From Albugo candida (taxonomy: Eukaryota > Oomycota > Peronosporomycetes > Albuginales), in NCBI GenBank assembly GCA_040437565.1, contig JBDOQK010000001.1:558001-622000 (forward strand): a stretch of 64,000 nt of DNA, read 5' to 3'. The position numbers and the translations under genes were made by a program. The notes beneath the pieces are model-generated. The model saw nothing but the letters and a program-made list of their open reading frames with translations, did not search any database and was not told the DNA's origin. Below are positions 60,005 to 64,000 of this stretch, piece by piece (position 1 is the stretch's first letter; every line of letters starts with the position of its first letter).

Positions 60005-62730
60005 ATGGTTATTGATAACGAAGCTCTATCCCTAAAGTCTGTCGCTATGGTAAATGAGTCTTCGTCGACACTACCGATGTCAGCACTCAACCATCCTGAG
60101 ATGCACGCGAGCTCGCATGACGAGAATACAAAACAAACAATACCGCACGAGATGATAATTTTGCCACACTCGAATGAGAATAAAACATCGTCACCGTAAG
60201 TTGTGAGATTGTGCCCTCTTTTTTCGCAACAAGAATTAACGTGTTTACTCACGACCGCAGCGTGATGACAGCGGTCGAAAGTGATTTGAAAGCGGGTCAG
60301 TCACCCATTCCTGACATGAAGGAATCAAACATAAGAGATGAGATTGATCCCCAGTCTGGAAGACATATCTCTATTTCAATTGAAAATGATAAAGGAGAAA
60401 AGTCTCCACCCAGAGACGAAAAGATCGAAACACCCAAATATGAAAAAGAAGCCACAAATGAATGTCCGGATACAAGCGAAAGAAGAGAACTGATGAGCGA
60501 AACGAACGAGAATAAACATATCAAAAAAATTAACGCTTTACGAAGAAATAAAAAAGAAGTATCAAAACCAAAACAGTCCAACAAAAGTACAAAGATCACT
60601 GGAGGTAAGGCGAATTCAGGAAGAGCTGAAAAGAAAAAACAGGAGGCAATTCCTTCTACCAAATCAACAAGGAAGGGAAAACGTGGTCCGAAAAAACAAA
60701 AAGAATTATCGCACGCACCTCCACCACATAAATTGATCCTCAATAAAGTGCGGGCTCAGGTAAGCAAATTACTATCGAAAACATGAGGAACAAAGCAAGT
60801 CCTAAATATCTGTATGTGAGGTGCGACAATTGACGTATCATCAGCATTTTGTGCAGGCGTATGAGTCAGAAGGATGGAATCGAAAAAATGGCGAGCGATT
60901 GAAACCTTACGAAAGCTTACTGGAAGCGAAACAAAAAGTTGTGGCTGGCAAACGGTCGATTATCCATTTATTGGGAGCCCTTCGTGATCTTCATAAACAT
61001 GATCGGCAATTTGATTACCTCGCTCCTGAGTACTCACATCTGTTGAGAAGTTCGTCAACCGATGGCCAAACACCAATACACGAAGAAAATCGCCATCAGT
61101 ATGTAATCTACTGTTCACGATGCAATAGTACAAATACAATACCGGAGAACGATATCATCATATGCGATTCCGAAGGGTGTAATCGAGCTTATCACCAAAA
61201 ATGCCAGAATCCACCGGTAGCGACAAGCGATATTCCCCTCGGTGACGCACTTTGGTACTGCGAAATTTGTGAAGCTCTGTTCAAATCTTTGAAATGCATA
61301 AACACAGCTTTCGGAACGGCCTACGAAACTATCGATGAGGTAGGTAGAAAGTGGATGCTTGCAAATTGTAATTGAAGCTCATTGGACCCGATTTTGAAGG
61401 TGTTTCCCGAGCTGAAGGGTGGAGAAGTGGAAGCTCTGCAAAAACAAAGCACTAATCCACAAAAAAGTCAAACAGCTTGTTCTTGGCTGGATGTGTTACG
61501 GGGTACAAACGATTCGCGTGATGATGAGTCAGCTGATGAAGATTTTACCCCAAAAATTGATAAAGGAGACAATTCTGGGGACTCTCCAACCAATTCAGAA
61601 TCCGATCATACCTACAGCCACAAGACAATAAAACATTCTGAAATAAGTGACGATGAAATTGCATTTCTTTCCAGAGAAAACGTCATTAATACAAATCGGT
61701 GCGTGTTGAAAGTACTGGTCGTACACGGAGTGCATACTGATCAGTGTTGATACGATAGTCGATCACTTCGATCGTCGGTCGCAGAAGACCAGAACCACCA
61801 TGAAATCCCCAAAATTACCTCCGACCACAATTCTATTGCTCATCTAGAACCAGCTCGCTATTTAGGCCAAGTTGCATCCTCCAATTATGTTCCTCGAGTT
61901 AGTGCTCATTTGATGAAGTCTGAAGCTCCTTCTTTCTATTATAAGGATGGAATTCCAATGAAAGAGACCAATAGGACCCCTCGTTACCCGTCTGTATATG
62001 AGAATTCCGGGCCATCGAATGCAAGCACAGCTTTTCACCCGTGAGGAATCATACAATGATCAATGTTCTTCTTCTCACATGTGTACTCTTCATTTGTAGC
62101 CAAATTGTGCTCAAAAGCGCTGTAGCGGCAAATCCAACTAATCAGGAATATCGACCGAATAATCATGCACCCTCTCCATACTCCATAGGCGATGTAGTTA
62201 CACGAGCGGCTTCACATGTCCCAGTGGCTACCTCACCGACTGATCTTGTGGGAACAGAAATTATCAAAGTCACAACTCTACACAAGGCAAAAGTCTTCGG
62301 GCTTGTGGTCGATTGCATGTGGAAAGTCAAATACGATGATGCTACAGAAGAATTTCTCACTTGGAATGAGTTGCAATGTGCTATCACCAAAGCCAGAGAG
62401 CAGACTACAAACAATATACAAGGTGTCCGCGTGCCGCAAACGCAAGATTTTCCGCTATCAAACTCTGTCGCTGTAAAGGGGAAGCGCAAACGTTCAGCTG
62501 TGAATTATCGCCAGCTCAATTCACTTTTATTTGCTGACAAGGCCGATAGCGACGATGAACCTCGCGAAAGCATCCCAAAGTCATCTTCCTCTCCAAACAG
62601 ACCGTATGAGACATTAAATTCTCAACCTTCCGCTTCGGCACGCGAACCGAAGCAGGTACAAAGAAGACGAGGACGGCGAGCGGTGAATTATCGTGTGATG
62701 CACGAAGGAACTACTCCAGCGGAAGACTAA
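60005..62730 (+). CDS. PHD-finger protein, HAT3.1-like
   Basis: Six exons: 60005-60195, 60261-60759, 60821-61339, 61400-61698, 61759-62040 and 62100-62730; introns 65, 61, 60, 60 and 59 nt; 806 codons plus stop. A Lys-rich N-terminus is followed by YESEGW...ERLKP, the helix that precedes the PHD finger in plant HAT3.1/PRHA proteins. The PHD finger lies at about residues 328-380 with a perfect C4HC3 set (CSRC...C....C....H..C...C..C). PHD fingers of this kind read histone H3 tails. The C-terminal part has a beta-rich segment VVDCMWKVKYDDATEEFLTW and two RxxAVNYR boxes. No homeodomain is recognisable. A nuclear chromatin role is likely. Confidence 0.8.
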
Positions 62731-63097
62731 ACATATGGAATGGTAGAATATTGTGGATGAAAAGCGCACATAATACAATGTTGTTTGCCTGTTATTACTG
62801 TGACAATAGTTGCGGTAGTAGAAACTACCAATAATTGCCATAATCTGCAAGAAGCGTCTGTTGATAGGATTGAAAAAGTCAAACAGTAGAGAAAAGCTTA
62901 ACGGATACACCCGCTCTTTCGCATTTAGTAACGACACTTTTGAGTGCATGAAAGTGATTGAGAATTGCAAACGTAGGTAGTGTACTATCGAGACGGAGGA
63001 AAGTACGATCGAAAGCGGTAAACTATCTGCGAGAAGAAACAGCGTTACAACCTTTTTGCGCCAACAGAATACTGCTGATTGCATCAATTCGAACGAA
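62731..63097. other. Intergenic, no gene
   Basis: 367 bp between the PHD-gene stop and the next plus-strand start. Nothing was recognised. Confidence 0.5.
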
Positions 63098-64000
63098 ATG
63101 CGTCGTTCTGATACGAGATCGAGGACCGAAACGAACGCCCCAGCCTGTCATTTTCTATCAATGCAAGCGGAAGGAGATATCAAATTCAATGTCAGAGACA
63201 ACAGGCAAAGAACTTTATTCGAACACTTGAGGGAAGCATCCTGTGAATCAAATGATCTTTCTACACGCAGTTTGACCTTTCAGCGAATTGATAGAGTTTG
63301 TAGGATCATAACGCAACAACTACCGAAATTAGGATTTCATGATACAATATGTGAAATAGCACTCCGAACAACGCTCTTGGATTTTGCAAAACATCAAAAA
63401 CAAATGCAGAATTTCTCGCTGGAAATCGTCTTTTTTTCGCTGATTCGTTCGGTGTGTGAATTCCATTTCAGAGAGTCCATGACATTTTGCCTTCCCTCTC
63501 ATGAAGAAATTTGGCGTCGCCAGAACGTGGTGAACCAAATGCAGAGAGAGCGATACAAATTTGAATGGCCAGTTTTTGAGATGGCACAATTTGAGTTTGG
63601 AAATGCTCGTTCTGGAACTTGTTTTAACAACGTCTGTGTTTTGATCAATTTGCCGAGAGTGCCATTGGACAGCAACGCTGACATGATCGAATTCTTATCA
63701 AGCTACCTATTTGCAATGATATCTGATCCTATCCAAATTGCAATTTCTTCAATGAGTGCGACTGGAAGGGCGAAGAAATGTGCATTTTTGGAATTCGAGA
63801 ATCATGAAATTGCTCGGCTGGTTGCTTCAGCTGTCAATCGACTCCAATGGGGAGAAAGCTCGTCGGATGTCATTCATTCAGAGCTATTTCGCCATTATCA
63901 AGTCAAGCCCAATCATTCTATAAAGAAAGGCCACGTGCCTCGGCCATTACAGCAGCACATGCTTTCAAGAAGAATGCATGTCTCCAAACAAAATATAAGA
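63098..64000 (+). CDS. Gene running off the window edge, RRM-like fold
   Basis: An open frame of 301 codons from ATG 63098 reaches the window end without a stop. The first 170 residues are helical (LTFQRIDRVCRIITQQL, then LEIVFFSLIRSVCEFHF). From about residue 180 the pattern NNVCVLINLP......MIEFLSSYLFA...ISSMSATGRAKKCAFLEFENHEIARLVASAVN resembles an RRM: strand 1, helix, then the RNP1-like strand K-x-A-F-L-E-F. eIF3b-type RRMs have similar wording, but the long N-terminus does not fit, so I do not name it. Too short on the right to judge the full protein. Confidence 0.55.
   Translation, partial: MRRSDTRSRTETNAPACHFLSMQAEGDIKFNVRDNRQRTLFEHLREASCESNDLSTRSLTFQRIDRVCRIITQQLPKLGFHDTICEIALRTTLLDFAKHQKQMQNFSLEIVFFSLIRSVCEFHFRESMTFCLPSHEEIWRRQNVVNQMQRERYKFEWPVFEMAQFEFGNARSGTCFNNVCVLINLPRVPLDSNADMIEFLSSYLFAMISDPIQIAISSMSATGRAKKCAFLEFENHEIARLVASAVNRLQWGESSSDVIHSELFRHYQVKPNHSIKKGHVPRPLQQHMLSRRMHVSKQNIR

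Noticed and set aside
62041-62730. Secreted protein starting at 62041
   Set aside because: The leader is an intron of the PHD-finger gene, supported by phase on both sides.

Overview
The window looks like nuclear DNA of an oomycete. I read it as an Albugo-like obligate biotroph, but the genus is inference only. Evidence: eukaryotic genes in a very compact layout (neighbouring genes often 30-130 bp apart), GT-AG introns that are almost all about 43-67 nt, an RGS-DENN fusion, and oomycete-style MULE, Copia and tRNA-derived SINE repeats. The assembly has 12 gaps of exactly 100 N. At nine of them the sequence just left of the gap is repeated just right of it (42 to 278 bp), so these are unmerged contig overlaps, not real repeats.

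Region 1 (1-21,979) is a repeat-rich, gene-poor block. It holds: two Copia LTR-retrotransposon fossils in opposite orientation (1,039-1,990 and 2,167-about 7,000); two copies of a tRNA-derived SINE (1,959-2,080 and 4,964-5,087); a terminal-inverted-repeat element without a recognisable gene (8,824-10,033); a MULE DNA transposon with long inverted repeats made of a short sub-repeat (10,270-12,109); a second MULE transposase (12,179-13,690); an L1-like LINE fragment (about 14,240-15,640); the 3' part of a third MULE that keeps a zinc knuckle and introns (16,190-17,555); and a decayed kinase-like gene (about 19,150-20,290).

Region 2 (21,980-50,949) is gene-dense. In order: RGS-DENN protein (-), TAZ zinc-finger protein (-), E2 ubiquitin-conjugating enzyme (-), PP2C phosphatase (+), Pus3/TruA-type tRNA pseudouridine synthase (-), DNA primase large subunit (-), SLC43-like MFS transporter (+), EF-hand coiled-coil protein (-), SRPK-type kinase (-), an unknown protein (-), PDX1 vitamin B6 synthase (+), SFI1-like repeat protein (-), CaMKK-like kinase (+), FANCE-like Fanconi protein (+) and an NHE-type Na+/H+ exchanger (+). 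Most exon chains were rebuilt by matching splice phase, and they sum to whole codons.

Region 3 (50,950-64,000) mixes genes with emptier stretches: a 3.8 kb gene-poor stretch with signal-peptide-like remnants, ALG2 mannosyltransferase (-), a WW-RRM RNA-binding protein (-), a 2.3 kb stretch without a confident gene, a six-exon PHD-finger protein (+), and a gene that runs off the right edge (63,098 onward, +). The genes are ordinary housekeeping functions: DNA replication and repair (PRIM2, FANCE), signalling (RGS-DENN, SRPK, CaMKK, PP2C), glycosylation (ALG2), RNA modification and binding (Pus3, WW-RRM), ubiquitin, ion transport and vitamin B6. I see no operon-like functional cluster, and I did not find a clearly new biological system. 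The most notable items are the RGS-DENN architecture, the E2 with HCN in place of HPN, the FANCE homologue, the SFI1-like gene with hidden 5' exons, and the MULE with sub-repeated ends.
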